NCBI RefSeq assembly: GCF_001724815.1
Contig: NZ_MEDO01000014.1
Location: 372,001 to 436,000 of the forward strand
Reading direction: 5' to 3'
Origin: Arenimonas sp. SCN 70-307
GTDB lineage: Bacteria > Pseudomonadota > Gammaproteobacteria > Xanthomonadales > Xanthomonadaceae
DNA: 64,000 nt
In this document: positions 40,777-50,187 of the stretch, piece by piece
Numbering within the stretch: the stretch's first letter is position 1
How the letters are laid out: every line of letters starts with the position of its first letter
Program-made: the position numbers and the translations under genes
The notes under the pieces: generated by a model
Told to the model about the DNA's origin: nothing
Databases searched by the model: none
What the model saw: only the letters and a program-made list of their open reading frames with translations

Positions 40777-41691
40777 TCAGCCGCGGTTCTTGTCCAGGTA
40801 GTTGCGCGGGTTGACCTGGCGGCCGTTGAGCGTCACCTCGAAGTGCAGGTGCGAGCCGGTCGAGCGGCCCGTGGAGCCCACCTTGGCGATCTGCTGGCCG
40901 GAACGGACCACGTCGCCGGCCTTCACCAGGTTGGCCTGGTTGTGGGCGTAGAGGGTCTTGTAGCCGTTGCCGTGGTCGATCTCCACCACGTTGCCGTAGC
41001 CGCTGCGCCAGCCCGAGAAGCTGACCACGCCCTCGGCGGCGGCGGTGACCGGGTCGCCGGCGTTGGCGTCGATGTCGATGCCGGCGTGGTGGGCGCGGCC
41101 GCCGCCGAACGGATCGGAGCGGGCGCCAAAGCGGGAGGAGACGTAACCCGGGGCCGGCATGCCCGACGGGGTGCGCTTGTTCTCGAGCTGCTGGTTGAAC
41201 AGCATCGCCTCGAGCACCGACAGCTGGCGGCCGGAGTGGGCGAACTGCGCCTCGAGCGAATCCAGGCCACCCATCAGGTCGCGGGCCGGCATGTCCACGG
41301 CCGTCTCGGCGCCGCCCTGGCCGGGCAGGTCGTTGAAGTTGAACTCGCCGTCCTTGAGCTTGCCGACCTGGGTCAGGCGCTCGCCGAGGGCGTTGAGGCG
41401 GTTGGCCTGCGCCTGCAGCTCGGCGACGCGGGCGGCGATGGCGTTGACCTCGACCTGGGCCTGCTCGCGCGCGGCGGCGAGGTCGGCGGCCTGCTGGTCG
41501 AATTCGGCCTGGAGCTTGGCGATCTCGGCCTTGGCGGCGCCGTCGGCGCCCCGGGCGAGGAAGCCGGCGGTGAACGCCAGGCCCAGCACCAGCCCCACGA
41601 TGCCCAGCGCCGAGGCCAGGACCTTGGGCTGGTCGAAGGCCAGTTTTTTTGGCCCCCGGAGGAAATTTGCTGCGATGATGACGTTCATCAT
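40777..41691 (-). CDS. membrane-anchored M23 metallopeptidase with coiled coil
   Basis: A 304-residue protein with one N-terminal membrane helix (about 20-45), a coiled-coil stretch rich in A, E and Q (about 45-105), and a C-terminal peptidase-M23/LytM domain. The latter holds HHAGIDID (zinc ligands His and Asp) and the HLHFEV motif, so it is probably an active murein endopeptidase rather than an EnvC/NlpD-type degenerate activator. The start ATG (41691, or 41688) overlaps the 5' end of dciA on the other strand. In xanthomonads and pseudomonads this gene lies between lpxC/dciA and secA in the same way. Confidence 0.88.
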   Translation of the reverse strand: MMNVIIAANFLRGPKKLAFDQPKVLASALGIVGLVLGLAFTAGFLARGADGAAKAEIAKLQAEFDQQAADLAAAREQAQVEVNAIAARVAELQAQANRLNALGERLTQVGKLKDGEFNFNDLPGQGGAETAVDMPARDLMGGLDSLEAQFAHSGRQLSVLEAMLFNQQLENKRTPSGMPAPGYVSSRFGARSDPFGGGRAHHAGIDIDANAGDPVTAAAEGVVSFSGWRSGYGNVVEIDHGNGYKTLYAHNQANLVKAGDVVRSGQQIAKVGSTGRSTGSHLHFEVTLNGRQVNPRNYLDKNRG

Positions 41692-42181
41692 GAGTGACGC
41701 TTCCAAACCTTCCGTCCGCGGCGCCGCACCGCCGACCCGCCTTCCCCCGCGCGCGCTCGAAGCGCTCTCCGGGACCGGGCTGGCCAGCGTGGTCGAACGC
41801 GCCCGTTGGCTGGGCGAACTCGACCCCGTGCTTCGCCAGAGTCTCCCCGCCACCTTGGCCGACCAGTGCAAGCTGGCCAACGTGGATGACAAGAACTTGG
41901 TGTTCCTCGTCAGCGCCCCGGTCTGGAAGGCCAGGCTGCGGCTCCATGCCGACGCCCTGCTGGACGCGGCGGCCGCGGCCGGGCTCAAGGCCAGGACGCT
42001 GGTGGTGAAAGTGGCGCCGCCCGAACCTGCCATCCCCGCAGGAACCGGCCAATCGAAACCACTTTCCGAGGCAGTCCGCGATTCACTGCGGGCCACCGCC
42101 CAATCGGTCTCGGACCCGGGGTTGCGTGCTCAGCTTCTGCGGCTGGCTGGGAAACCCCGGTCGACGACCGACGGGGCATGA
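41675..42181 (+). CDS. dciA: DciA (DUF721) replicative helicase loader
   Basis: DciA is the ancestral loader of DnaB helicase in bacteria without DnaC. The product is about 168 residues. The DUF721 region spans roughly 30-115 (VVERARWLGELDPVLRQSLP ... VFLVSAPVWKARLRL), followed by a low-complexity tail. Three in-frame ATGs (41675, 41678, 41690) are possible; GGAGG at 41658-41662 is 12 bases before the first, so I use that. The start region overlaps the start of the divergent M23 peptidase by 17 bases, so one promoter or coding segment must sit inside the other gene. A hairpin and palindrome end it before lpxC. Confidence 0.85.
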   Translation: MMTFIMSDASKPSVRGAAPPTRLPPRALEALSGTGLASVVERARWLGELDPVLRQSLPATLADQCKLANVDDKNLVFLVSAPVWKARLRLHADALLDAAAAAGLKARTLVVKVAPPEPAIPAGTGQSKPLSEAVRDSLRATAQSVSDPGLRAQLLRLAGKPRSTTDGA

Positions 42182-42230
42182 TGCCCCGGCTGGCGGGGCC
42201 TGTCGTTAATCAGGCGTTAAATACAGGTTA

Positions 42231-42252
42231 AAGCGACCCGATCGGGTCGCTT
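42231..42252. terminator. bidirectional palindromic terminator between dciA and lpxC
   Basis: AAGCGACCCGA and TCGGGTCGCTT form a perfect 22-base palindrome. It starts three bases past the lpxC stop. On the minus strand it is followed by TTAACCTGTATTTAA, giving a T/A-rich tail, and on the plus strand by CCTTC, so it mainly serves lpxC but can block dciA read-through too. Confidence 0.7.
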
Positions 42253-42255
42253 CCT

Positions 42256-43167
42256 TCAGACGGCCTGCGCCGGATGGGCGTAGGAGATCGGCGCCAGGGC
42301 CGGATCCTCGAAGGTCACCTCTTCCCAGGCCGAGGTATCGGCCAGCAGGGTGCGCAGCAGCTGGTTGTTGAGCGCGTGGCCGGACTTGTAGCCGTAGAAG
42401 GCGCCGATCAGGCTGTGGCCCAGCAGGTACAGGTCGCCGATGGCGTCGAGGATCTTGTGCTTGACGAACTCGTCCTCGTAGCGGAGGCCGTCGTCGTTGA
42501 GCACGCGGTAGTCGTCGAGCACGATGGCGTTGTCCATCGAGCCGCCCAGCGCCAGGTTGCGCTCGCGCAGGAACTCGATGTCCTTCATGAAACCGAAGGT
42601 GCGGGCGCGGCTGACTTCCTTGACGAACGAGGTCGTCGAGAAGTCGATTTCCGTGCTCGAGGTCGCCTTGTTGAAGATCGGGTGGGCGAAGTCGATGGTG
42701 AAGCCGACCTTGAAGCCCTCGAAGGGCTCGAAGCGGGCCCACTTGTCGCCGTCGGTGACCTTGATCGGCTTCTTGATGCGGATGAAGCGCTTGGCCTTGT
42801 TCTGCTCCTCGATGCCCGCCGACTGCAGCAGGAACACGAAGGGGCCGGCCGAGCCGTCCATGATCGGCACCTCGGCCGTGGACAGGTCCACGTAGGCGTT
42901 GTCGATGCCCAGGCCGGCCATGGCCGACAGCAGGTGCTCGATAGTCATCACCCGGACGTTGTCCTCCACCAGCGCGGTGCACAGGCTGGTGTCGCCGACC
43001 TTTTCGGCCTTGGCGTGGATCTCGATGGGCTGGTCGAAGTCGACCCGCCGGAAGACGATGCCGGTGTCGGGCGCAGCCGGGCGCAAGGTCATGTAGACCT
43101 TTTCGCCGCTGTGCAGGCCGACGCCCGTGGCGCGGATGACGTTCTTGAGGGTGCGTTGTCTGATCAT
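42256..43167 (-). CDS. lpxC: UDP-3-O-acyl-N-acetylglucosamine deacetylase
   Basis: Committed zinc-dependent step of lipid A synthesis. The 303 residues include the zinc ligands His78 (EHLLSAM), His237 and Asp241 (HKILDAIGD) and the catalytic-base partner His264 (KSGHALNN), all at E. coli-like positions. The ATG at 43167 opens with [11 protein letters not shown] as expected; GGAG lies 12 bases upstream. It ends the dcw cluster but is separated from ftsZ by 297 bases, with an ftsZ terminator and an AT-rich patch containing TACAAT (43261-43256 on the minus strand) that may be its own -10 box. Confidence 0.98.
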   Translation of the reverse strand: MIRQRTLKNVIRATGVGLHSGEKVYMTLRPAAPDTGIVFRRVDFDQPIEIHAKAEKVGDTSLCTALVEDNVRVMTIEHLLSAMAGLGIDNAYVDLSTAEVPIMDGSAGPFVFLLQSAGIEEQNKAKRFIRIKKPIKVTDGDKWARFEPFEGFKVGFTIDFAHPIFNKATSSTEIDFSTTSFVKEVSRARTFGFMKDIEFLRERNLALGGSMDNAIVLDDYRVLNDDGLRYEDEFVKHKILDAIGDLYLLGHSLIGAFYGYKSGHALNNQLLRTLLADTSAWEEVTFEDPALAPISYAHPAQAV

Positions 43168-43313
43168 TTTTAAGGCGTTCTCCGGAAAAGGAGCGCGCAA
43201 AACCGTCCCGAACGATAACACAGCGCCGAACAAACGAAAACCTAACATTCAAACAATTGTATTGATCCTGCAACCCCGTTCACGTTCCAGGCCCCTGGCC
43301 GGGGCGGGAAAAG

Positions 43314-43339
43314 GGCCCGCCGGAGCCTTCCGGCGGGCC
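43314..43339 (-). terminator. rho-independent terminator of ftsZ
   Basis: GGCCCGCCGGA (43314-43324) pairs with TCCGGCGGGCC (43329-43339) around GCCT; on the minus strand the stem is followed by CTTTTCCC. It lies 126 bases after the ftsZ stop and separates the dcw transcript from lpxC. Confidence 0.7.
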
Positions 43340-43464
43340 AAAACCTGCATTTCCCCTGGGGACGCCCCGCGGGCCGGGGCCCGCGGGTCCTGCCCGGGCG
43401 GCCATCCGGGCCACCCGGTGTGGCGGGCCGGCGCCTGGTCGGGCGCCGGTCCTGCCGGGTTGGA

Positions 43465-44691
43465 TCAGTCGGCCTGGCGACGCAGGAAGGCCGGGATGTC
43501 GAGGTAGCTGGTGTCGCCGCCCAGGCCGGACAGGGCCGTTTCGGCGCCCGACACCGGCTCGGACGAGCCACGACCGGCACGCAGGCCCATCGGGTTGGGG
43601 GTGCTGGCGCCGCCGTTGGCGTAGGCCGTGGCGACCTCGTCGACCATGCCGGTGGTGGCGTTGCGCACCAGCTTGACCGGGGCCCGGTGGGTCTCGCGCT
43701 CCGGGGTCCGGACCGGCTGGCGCACCACGCCGCGGTTGAGGCCGGTGGCCACCACGGTCACGCGCACCTCGTCCTGCATCTCGGGGTCGAGCGAGGTGCC
43801 GATGACGACGGTGGCGTCCTCCGAGGCGAAGTCCTCGATGGTGCGGCCGATCTCGTCGAACTCGGCCATGGTGAAGTCCGGGCCGGCGGTGATGTTGACC
43901 AGCACGCCGTTGGCGCCCGAGAGGTTGACCTCGTCGAGCAGCGGGTTGGAGATGGCGGCCTCGGCGGCGGCCTGGGCGCGGTCGTCGCCGCGGGCGATGC
44001 CGGTGCCCATCATGGCCAGGCCCATCTCGCTCATCACGGTGCGCACGTCGGCGAAGTCGACGTTGATCAGGCCCGGGCTGACGATCAGGTCGGCGATGCC
44101 CTTCACGGCGCCCAGCAGCACGTCGTTGGCGGCGCGGAAGGCCTGCACCATGGTGGCCTGGCGGCCGAGCACGGTGATCAGCTTCTCGTTGGGGATGGTG
44201 ATCAGCGAGTCGCAGTGGTGGCTCAGCTCCTCGATGCCCTTGAGCGCCACCTGCATGCGGCGGCGGCCCTCGAACGGGAAGGGCTTGGTGATCACGGCCA
44301 CGGTGAGGATGCCCATCTCCTTGGCCAGCTGCGCCACGACCGGGGCCGCGCCCGTGCCGGTGCCGCCGCCCATGCCGGCGGTGATGAACACCATGTCGGC
44401 GCCCTCGAGCGCCTCGACGATGCGCTCGCGGTCCTCGAGCGCGGCCTGGCGGCCCACTTCCGGGTTGGCGCCGGCGCCCAGGCCCTTGGTGACGTTGCCG
44501 CCCAGCTGCAGCTGCAGCTTGGCGCCGCACTGCTTGATGGCCTGCGCGTCGGTGTTGGCGGTGATGAATTCCACGCCCTCCACGCCTGCGTTGACCATGT
44601 GCGCCACGGCGTTGCCGCCGCCGCCGCCCACGCCCACCACCTTGATCACCGCATTGGGTGCCAGCTTCTCGATCAGTTCGAAATGTGCCAT
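43465..44691 (-). CDS. ftsZ: cell division GTPase FtsZ
   Basis: Tubulin-like protein that forms the Z-ring and recruits the divisome. The 408 residues hold the tubulin signature GGGTGTG at 108-114, the T7 loop NVDFADV (about 207), a variable linker and the conserved C-terminal peptide TSYLDIPAFLRRQ that binds FtsA and ZipA. The ATG at 44691 has GGAGG eight bases upstream. The 80-base gap after ftsA is the longest inside the cluster. It contains an A/C-rich stretch and a CAAACC-CA-GGTTTG dyad at 44711-44724, suggesting extra control of ftsZ expression. Confidence 0.99.
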   Translation of the reverse strand: MAHFELIEKLAPNAVIKVVGVGGGGGNAVAHMVNAGVEGVEFITANTDAQAIKQCGAKLQLQLGGNVTKGLGAGANPEVGRQAALEDRERIVEALEGADMVFITAGMGGGTGTGAAPVVAQLAKEMGILTVAVITKPFPFEGRRRMQVALKGIEELSHHCDSLITIPNEKLITVLGRQATMVQAFRAANDVLLGAVKGIADLIVSPGLINVDFADVRTVMSEMGLAMMGTGIARGDDRAQAAAEAAISNPLLDEVNLSGANGVLVNITAGPDFTMAEFDEIGRTIEDFASEDATVVIGTSLDPEMQDEVRVTVVATGLNRGVVRQPVRTPERETHRAPVKLVRNATTGMVDEVATAYANGGASTPNPMGLRAGRGSSEPVSGAETALSGLGGDTSYLDIPAFLRRQAD

Positions 44692-44771
44692 GTCCTCGTC
44701 CTCCGTGATTCAAACCCAGGTTTGTTTTGTTTCTGTTCTTGTCGGTGTCGCACTTGTTTCAGGGACGTCGC

Positions 44772-46007
44772 TCAGAACTCACCGCGGTACCAGTTCTTGA
44801 ACTTCGTCCAAATCGTCCCGGCCTTGCCCGCCGACAGCGTCGGGCGGCGCGGGTTTTCAATCTGGCTGCCCCAGAGCAGCAGGCCGACGCCGGTGGCGTG
44901 CACCGGGTTGCCGACCACTTCGCCCAGGCCGGACACGTGCTGGGGGATGCCCACCCGCACCGGCATGTGCAGCATTTCCTCGGCCAGCTCGACCACGCCT
45001 TCCATGCGCGAGGCGCCGCCGGTTAGCACCAGGCCCGCGCGCACCAGCTCCTCGAAGCCGGAGCGGCGCAGCTCGGCCTGCACGAGCTCGAAGATTTCCT
45101 CGTAGCGGTTCTGCACCGCCTCGGCCAGGGCCTGCCGGGCCAGGCGGCGCGGCGGGCGGTCGCCGACGCTGGGCACCTGGATCGACTCCTCGGCGGTGGC
45201 CAGCTGGGCCAGCGCGCAGGCGTAGCGCACCTTGATCTGCTCGGCCTCGGGCGTGGGCGTGCGCAGCAGATGGGCGATGTCGTTGGTCACCTGGTCGCCG
45301 GCGATCGGCAGGCTGGCGCTGTGGCGGATCGCGCCCTGCACGAACACCGCGATGTCGGTGGTGCCGGCGCCGATGTCCACCAGCACCACGCCCAGCTCCT
45401 TTTCGTCGCTGGTGAGCACGGCGGTGCTGGACGCCAGCGAGCTCAGGATCAGGTCGTCCACCTGCAGGCCGCAGCGCTGCACGCACTTCATCACGTTGCT
45501 GGCGGCCGACTGCGCGCCGGTGACCAGGTGCGCGCGCACCTCGAGCCGCACGCCGGACATGCCTACCGGGTTGCGGATGCCTTCCTGCGAGTTGTCGACG
45601 ATGTATTCCTGGGCGATGGCGTGCAGGATCTTCTGGTCGGCCGGCACGGCCACGGCCTTGGCGGCCTCGAGCACGCGGTCGAGGTCGGCATAGGTCACCT
45701 CGCCGCCGGCCACCGGCACGATGCCCGGCGAATTGCGGCACTGGGTGTGGCTGCCCGAGATCGAGGCGTAGACCGAGCGGATCTCGCAGCCGGCCATCAG
45801 CTCGGCCTCTTCCACCGCGCGCTGGATCGACTGCACGGTGGATTCGATGTCGACCACCACGCCGCGCTTCATGCCGCGCGACTCGTGCGAGCCAATGCCG
45901 ATCACCTCGATCTCCTGGCCCGGCGAGTACTCGCCCACCAGCGCCGTCACCTTCGACGTGCCGATGTCCAGGCCCACGATCAGCGACTTGTCACCCTTGC
46001 GATTCAT
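44772..46007 (-). CDS. ftsA: cell division protein FtsA
   Basis: Actin-like ATPase that tethers FtsZ to the membrane and signals to the septal synthases. The 411 residues start with SLIVGLDIGTSKVTALVGE (phosphate-1 loop) and contain VLVDIGAGTTDIAVF (phosphate-2), LTGGASRMEGV (adenosine motif) and the C-terminal amphipathic helix WTKFKNWYRGEF that inserts in the membrane. The start overlaps the end of ftsQ by 17 bases. Confidence 0.98.
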   Translation of the reverse strand: MNRKGDKSLIVGLDIGTSKVTALVGEYSPGQEIEVIGIGSHESRGMKRGVVVDIESTVQSIQRAVEEAELMAGCEIRSVYASISGSHTQCRNSPGIVPVAGGEVTYADLDRVLEAAKAVAVPADQKILHAIAQEYIVDNSQEGIRNPVGMSGVRLEVRAHLVTGAQSAASNVMKCVQRCGLQVDDLILSSLASSTAVLTSDEKELGVVLVDIGAGTTDIAVFVQGAIRHSASLPIAGDQVTNDIAHLLRTPTPEAEQIKVRYACALAQLATAEESIQVPSVGDRPPRRLARQALAEAVQNRYEEIFELVQAELRRSGFEELVRAGLVLTGGASRMEGVVELAEEMLHMPVRVGIPQHVSGLGEVVGNPVHATGVGLLLWGSQIENPRRPTLSAGKAGTIWTKFKNWYRGEF

Positions 46008-46704
46008 TCACTTGTTCCTTCCAGACAATCGCGAAGCCATTGGTGTAGCGAAGGTCCGCACGCGCCACCCGGCGCGCCGGGTCCTGGCGCAGCTGCGGCA
46101 GCATCCGCGCGAAGCGCGCCAGGCGCGCCTGCGGGTCGCCGCGGCCGGCCTCGAGTTCGGTGCCGTCGTCGAGCACCAGGTTCCAGCTGCCGCGCGCGCT
46201 GAGCGTCACCCTCTCGACCCGAAGGCCCAGCGGCAGGAACAGCGGGCGGGCGATGCCGTACATCGACATCAGCTCGGAGGCGCGGTCCTCGGGGCCGTCG
46301 AACACCGGCAGGCCCTGGCCGGCGCCGGGCGGCGCGGCGAACAGCTGGCCCTGCTCGCTGAGCATCCGGCCGTCGGACCAGCGCGCCACCGGCGTGTGTT
46401 CGGTCAGGCTCACTTCCAGGCGGTCGGGCCAGCGCTTGCGCACCTCCACCTTTTCCACCCAGGGCAGCGCGGCCACGGACGAACGCACGCCGGCCAGGTC
46501 GACCGCGAAGTAGCCGCCCTGCACGTAGGGCAGCACTGCCTCGCGCACCGCGGCCTCGTCGACCTGGGCGAATTCGCCGGTGACGGCCAGCTTGCGCATC
46601 GGCCAGCGTTCGCCGGCGATCCAGCCGTTGAGCACCGCCACCACGGGCAGCGCCACCAGGCCGATGGCCAGGATCCAGGCGGCGAGGCGGACCAGTGCGC
46701 TCAT
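45991..46704 (-). CDS. ftsQ: cell division protein FtsQ
   Basis: Bitopic divisome protein linking early and late proteins through FtsB and FtsL. The 237 residues have an N-terminal membrane helix (about 5-27), a POTRA domain starting [10 protein letters not shown] and the beta-domain ending in TNGFAIVWK. The ATG at 46704 overlaps the ddl stop (ATGA). I preferred it to an upstream start because it lets the membrane helix begin near the N-terminus. Confidence 0.95.
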   Translation of the reverse strand: MSALVRLAAWILAIGLVALPVVAVLNGWIAGERWPMRKLAVTGEFAQVDEAAVREAVLPYVQGGYFAVDLAGVRSSVAALPWVEKVEVRKRWPDRLEVSLTEHTPVARWSDGRMLSEQGQLFAAPPGAGQGLPVFDGPEDRASELMSMYGIARPLFLPLGLRVERVTLSARGSWNLVLDDGTELEAGRGDPQARLARFARMLPQLRQDPARRVARADLRYTNGFAIVWKEQVNESQG

Positions 46705-47672
46705 CGCGCGCCCTCCCCCGCCGGCAGGCTGGTTTCGAGCACGCGCCAGCACAGCTCCTCGAACGACACGCCCAGCTCACGCGCGGCCTTGGGCACCAGC
46801 GAGTGGCTGGTCATGCCGGGCGCGGTGTTCACCTCGAGCAGGTAGTTGTTGCCGGCGGCGTCGCGCATCACGTCCACGCGGCCCCAGCCGCTGCAGCCGG
46901 CGGCGCGGAAGGCGGCCAGCGCCAGCGCGCGGATGCCGGCCTCGTCCGCGCCCTGCAGGCCGGGGCACAGGTACTGGGTGTCCTCGGCCTGGTACTTGGC
47001 GTGGTAGTCGTAGTACTCGCCGGCCGGCACGATGCGGATGCTGGGCAGGGCCAGGTCGCCGAGGATGCCAACGGTGTACTCGCCGCCGACGATGAGCTGC
47101 TCCATCAGCAGCTCGCCCGGATAGCGCGCGGCGAGCTCGACGGCGGCATCTAGGCCGGCTTCGTCGAACACGCGCGACACGCCCACGCTGGAGCCTTCGC
47201 AGGAGGGCTTGACGATCACCGGCAGGCCCAGCGAAGCGGCCGCGGCGCGCACGCCGGCGGTATCGCCGCGCGCCAGGCGCACGTAGCGCGGCGTCGGCAG
47301 CCCCAGCGACAGCCACACCTGCTTGGTGCGGATCTTGTCCATGGCCAGGGCCGAGCCCAGCACGCCCGAGCCGGTCAGCGGCACGCCCAGGGCCTCGCAC
47401 AGGCCCTGCAGCACGCCGTCTTCGCCGCCGCCCTTGTTGCCGTGCAGGATGTTGAACACGCGGTCGAAGCGTTTGCCCACCAGCGCCTCGATCAGGGCCG
47501 GGATGCCATCCACCGCGTGTGCGTCGATGCCGCGGGCGCGCAGCGCCTCGAGCACGTTGCGGCCCGAGTCGAGCGAGACTTCGCGCTCGGCGCTGGTGCC
47601 GCCCATCAGCACGGCGACGCGGCCGAAGGCGCGCGGGTCGGTGAGGCGGGTCGGGGCGAGGTTCGGCGTCAT
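46701..47672 (-). CDS. ddl: D-alanine--D-alanine ligase
   Basis: Makes the D-Ala-D-Ala dipeptide used by MurF. The 323-residue ATP-grasp enzyme has [19 protein letters not shown] at the N-terminus, a GNKGGGEDG substrate loop, [15 protein letters not shown] (phosphate loop) and [17 protein letters not shown] (metal site). The ATGA overlaps at both ends mean it is translated in series with murC and ftsQ. The position corresponds to ddlB of E. coli. Confidence 0.97.
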   Translation of the reverse strand: MTPNLAPTRLTDPRAFGRVAVLMGGTSAEREVSLDSGRNVLEALRARGIDAHAVDGIPALIEALVGKRFDRVFNILHGNKGGGEDGVLQGLCEALGVPLTGSGVLGSALAMDKIRTKQVWLSLGLPTPRYVRLARGDTAGVRAAAASLGLPVIVKPSCEGSSVGVSRVFDEAGLDAAVELAARYPGELLMEQLIVGGEYTVGILGDLALPSIRIVPAGEYYDYHAKYQAEDTQYLCPGLQGADEAGIRALALAAFRAAGCSGWGRVDVMRDAAGNNYLLEVNTAPGMTSHSLVPKAARELGVSFEELCWRVLETSLPAGEGAR

Positions 47673-49105
47673 GCCTGGGTGGCTCCATGGAGTCCGTGGT
47701 TGGCCAGCTCGGTGGCGACGGCGCCGATGTCGCCGGCACCCATCACCAGGAGCAGGTCGCCGTCGGCCAGCACGTCGGCCAGCACGGCCGGCAGTTCACG
47801 CGCCGGGCCGGCCAGCACCGGGTCGATGCGGCCGCGGGCGCGGATGGCGCGGGCCAGGGCCTTGGCGTCGGCGCCGACGATGGGCTGCTCGCCGGCCGGG
47901 TAGACATCGGTCAGCAGCACCGCATCGGCGCTCGAGAGCACCGCGGCGAAATCGTCGAACAGGTCGCGCGTGCGGCTGTAGCGGTGCGGCTGGAAGGCCA
48001 CCACCAGGCGGCGATCCGGCCAGCCGCCGCGGGCGGCCGCGAACACGGCCTCGAGCTCGCGCGGGTGGTGGCCGTAGTCGTCCACCAGCAGCGCCTTGCC
48101 GCGGCCGAAGTCGAGCTCGCCCTTGAGGTTGAATCGGCGGCCGATGCCCTGGAACTTCTCCAGCGCGGCGGCGATCGCCTCCGGCGCCACGCCCAGCTCC
48201 CAGCCCACCGCGGCAGCCGCCAGGGCGTTGAGCACGTTGTGCGCGCCGGGCAGGTTCAGCGTCACCGGCTGTGGCGCGGAGTCGGGCAGGTGCAGGGTAA
48301 AGCGCATGCATGCGCCGTGCTGCACCACGTCGGTGGCGCGCACGTCGGCGGCTTCGCGGATGCCGTAGGTGACCAGGTGCCGCGGCGTCTGGGCGGCCAG
48401 CGTGGCCACCTCCGGATCGTCGACGCACAGCACGGCCAGGCCATAGAACGGCAGGCGGTGCAGGAACTCGTTGAACGCCGCCTGCACGCGGGCGAAATCA
48501 CCGGCGTAGTTCTCGAGGTGGTCGGCGTCGATGTTGGTGACCACGGCCACCATCGGGTTCAGGCGCAGGAAGCTGCCGTCGCTCTCGTCGGCCTCGGCCA
48601 CCAGCCACTGGCCGCTGCCCAGGCCCGCGTTGGCGCCGGCCGACAGCAGCTGGCCGCCGATGACGAAGGTCGGGTCGAGGCCGCCCTCGCTGAGTACGCT
48701 GGCCACCAGCGAAGTGGTGGTGGTCTTGCCGTGGGTGCCGGCGATGGCGATGCCGCGCTTGAAGCGCATCAGCTCGGCCAGCATCTCGGCGCGCGGCACC
48801 ACCGGGATGCGCTGCTCGCGCGCGGCGCGCAGCTCGGGGTTGTCGGGGCGGATGGCGCTCGACACCACCACCACGTCCACGCCGGCCACGTGCGAGGCAT
48901 CGTGGCCGCGGTGCACGATCGCGCCCATGCCGGCCAGGCGACGGGTGGCGACCGAATCGCTCGCATCCGAGCCGGACACCTGGTAGCCCAGCGTGACCAG
49001 CACTTCGGCGATGCCGCTCATGCCGACGCCGCCGATGCCGATGAAGTGCACGCGCGGGAAGGCACGGGCCAGGTCGCCGGTTTGCTGCAGGCGGCGGCGG
49101 ATCAT
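47669..49105 (-). CDS. murC: UDP-N-acetylmuramate--L-alanine ligase
   Basis: Adds the first residue of the murein peptide. The 478 residues show the N-terminal UDP-binding [17 protein letters not shown], the P-loop [11 protein letters not shown], the [10 protein letters not shown] carbamate/magnesium region and [13 protein letters not shown] in the C-terminal domain, all specific for MurC. It overlaps murG by four bases upstream and ddl by four downstream. No murB follows, as it does in some relatives. Confidence 0.98.
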   Translation of the reverse strand: MIRRRLQQTGDLARAFPRVHFIGIGGVGMSGIAEVLVTLGYQVSGSDASDSVATRRLAGMGAIVHRGHDASHVAGVDVVVVSSAIRPDNPELRAAREQRIPVVPRAEMLAELMRFKRGIAIAGTHGKTTTTSLVASVLSEGGLDPTFVIGGQLLSAGANAGLGSGQWLVAEADESDGSFLRLNPMVAVVTNIDADHLENYAGDFARVQAAFNEFLHRLPFYGLAVLCVDDPEVATLAAQTPRHLVTYGIREAADVRATDVVQHGACMRFTLHLPDSAPQPVTLNLPGAHNVLNALAAAAVGWELGVAPEAIAAALEKFQGIGRRFNLKGELDFGRGKALLVDDYGHHPRELEAVFAAARGGWPDRRLVVAFQPHRYSRTRDLFDDFAAVLSSADAVLLTDVYPAGEQPIVGADAKALARAIRARGRIDPVLAGPARELPAVLADVLADGDLLLVMGAGDIGAVATELANHGLHGATQA

Positions 49106-50187
49106 GCGCGGGCCTCCTCGAGCACGATGCCGGCGACGCGACCGGCGGCGTCGGCGTGGGCGATGCCACGCGCGGCGCCGGCCATGGCCCGGCGACGCGA
49201 CGGGTCTTGCAGCAGCTCGCCGGCGGCAGCGGCCATGCGCTCGGCGAAGCCCTCGCCTTCCGGCACCAGCACGGCGGCGCCGGCCTCGACCAGGAATTCG
49301 GCGTTGCGGGTCTGGTGGTCGTCCACCGCGGCCGGGAACGGCACCAGCACCGAGCCAACGCCGGCGGCGCAGAGCTCGGCCAGGGTCAGGGCACCGGCGC
49401 GGCAGACCACCAGGTCGGCCCAGCCGTAGGCTTCGGCCATGTCGGCGATGAAGGGTTCGACGCTGGCCTGCACGCCGGCCTTTTCATAGGTTTCGCGGGT
49501 GGCGTCGGCATGGCGCTCGCCGCACTGGTGGCGCACCTGCGGGCGACGGTCGGCCGGCAGGCCGGCCAGCACCGCCGGAAGCACGCGGTTGAGCGCATGC
49601 GCGCCCTGGCTGCCGCCCAGCACCAGCAGTCGCGGCGCACCAGTGCGGCCGGCGAATCGTTCGGCCGGCGCCGGCAGCGCGGCGATGGCCGGGCGCACCG
49701 GATTGCCCACCACTTCGGCGCGGCCCCCGGCGAAGCTGCCCGGGAAACCACACAGCACGCGTCGCGCGAAGCGCGCCAGCACGCGGTTGGTGAAGCCCGG
49801 CGCCCGGTTCTGCTCGTGCACCAGCAGCGGCCGCCGAAGCAGCCAGGCGCACAGGCCACCCGGGCCGGCCACGTAGCCACCGAAGCTGACGACCGCGCGC
49901 GGACGCAGGCGGCGCAGCACGGCCAGCGCCTGCAGGCAGGCGCGCAGCAGCTGGAACGGCGCCTTGGCCAGGGCCAGCGCGCCCTTGCCGCGCAGGCCGC
50001 GCACGGCGATGGTTTCGAGCGCAATGCCGGCGGGCGGCACCAGCCGCGTTTCCATGCCGCCGGCGGCGCCCAGCCACACGACCGGCACGTCGCGACGGCG
50101 CAGCGCCTCGGCCACGGCCAGGCCGGGGAAGATGTGGCCGCCGGTGCCGCCGGCCAGGATCAGCACGGGTGCGCTGGCGGCGTTCAT
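49102..50187 (-). CDS. murG: MurG N-acetylglucosaminyltransferase
   Basis: Adds GlcNAc to lipid I, giving lipid II, at the cytoplasmic face. The 361 residues form a GT-B fold with [18 protein letters not shown] (first G loop), [13 protein letters not shown] (second) and [12 protein letters not shown] (third), plus the [16 protein letters not shown] donor-site motif. The ATG at 50187 overlaps the ftsW stop; earlier in-frame starts would extend into ftsW without a homologous N-terminus. Confidence 0.98.
   Translation of the reverse strand: MNAASAPVLILAGGTGGHIFPGLAVAEALRRRDVPVVWLGAAGGMETRLVPPAGIALETIAVRGLRGKGALALAKAPFQLLRACLQALAVLRRLRPRAVVSFGGYVAGPGGLCAWLLRRPLLVHEQNRAPGFTNRVLARFARRVLCGFPGSFAGGRAEVVGNPVRPAIAALPAPAERFAGRTGAPRLLVLGGSQGAHALNRVLPAVLAGLPADRRPQVRHQCGERHADATRETYEKAGVQASVEPFIADMAEAYGWADLVVCRAGALTLAELCAAGVGSVLVPFPAAVDDHQTRNAEFLVEAGAAVLVPEGEGFAERMAAAAGELLQDPSRRRAMAGAARGIAHADAAGRVAGIVLEEARA

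Noticed and set aside
41642-41650. Run of seven T/A near the M23 peptidase start as a programmed slippage site
   Set aside because: The reading frame is continuous through LRGPKKLAF into a membrane helix and needs no frameshift.
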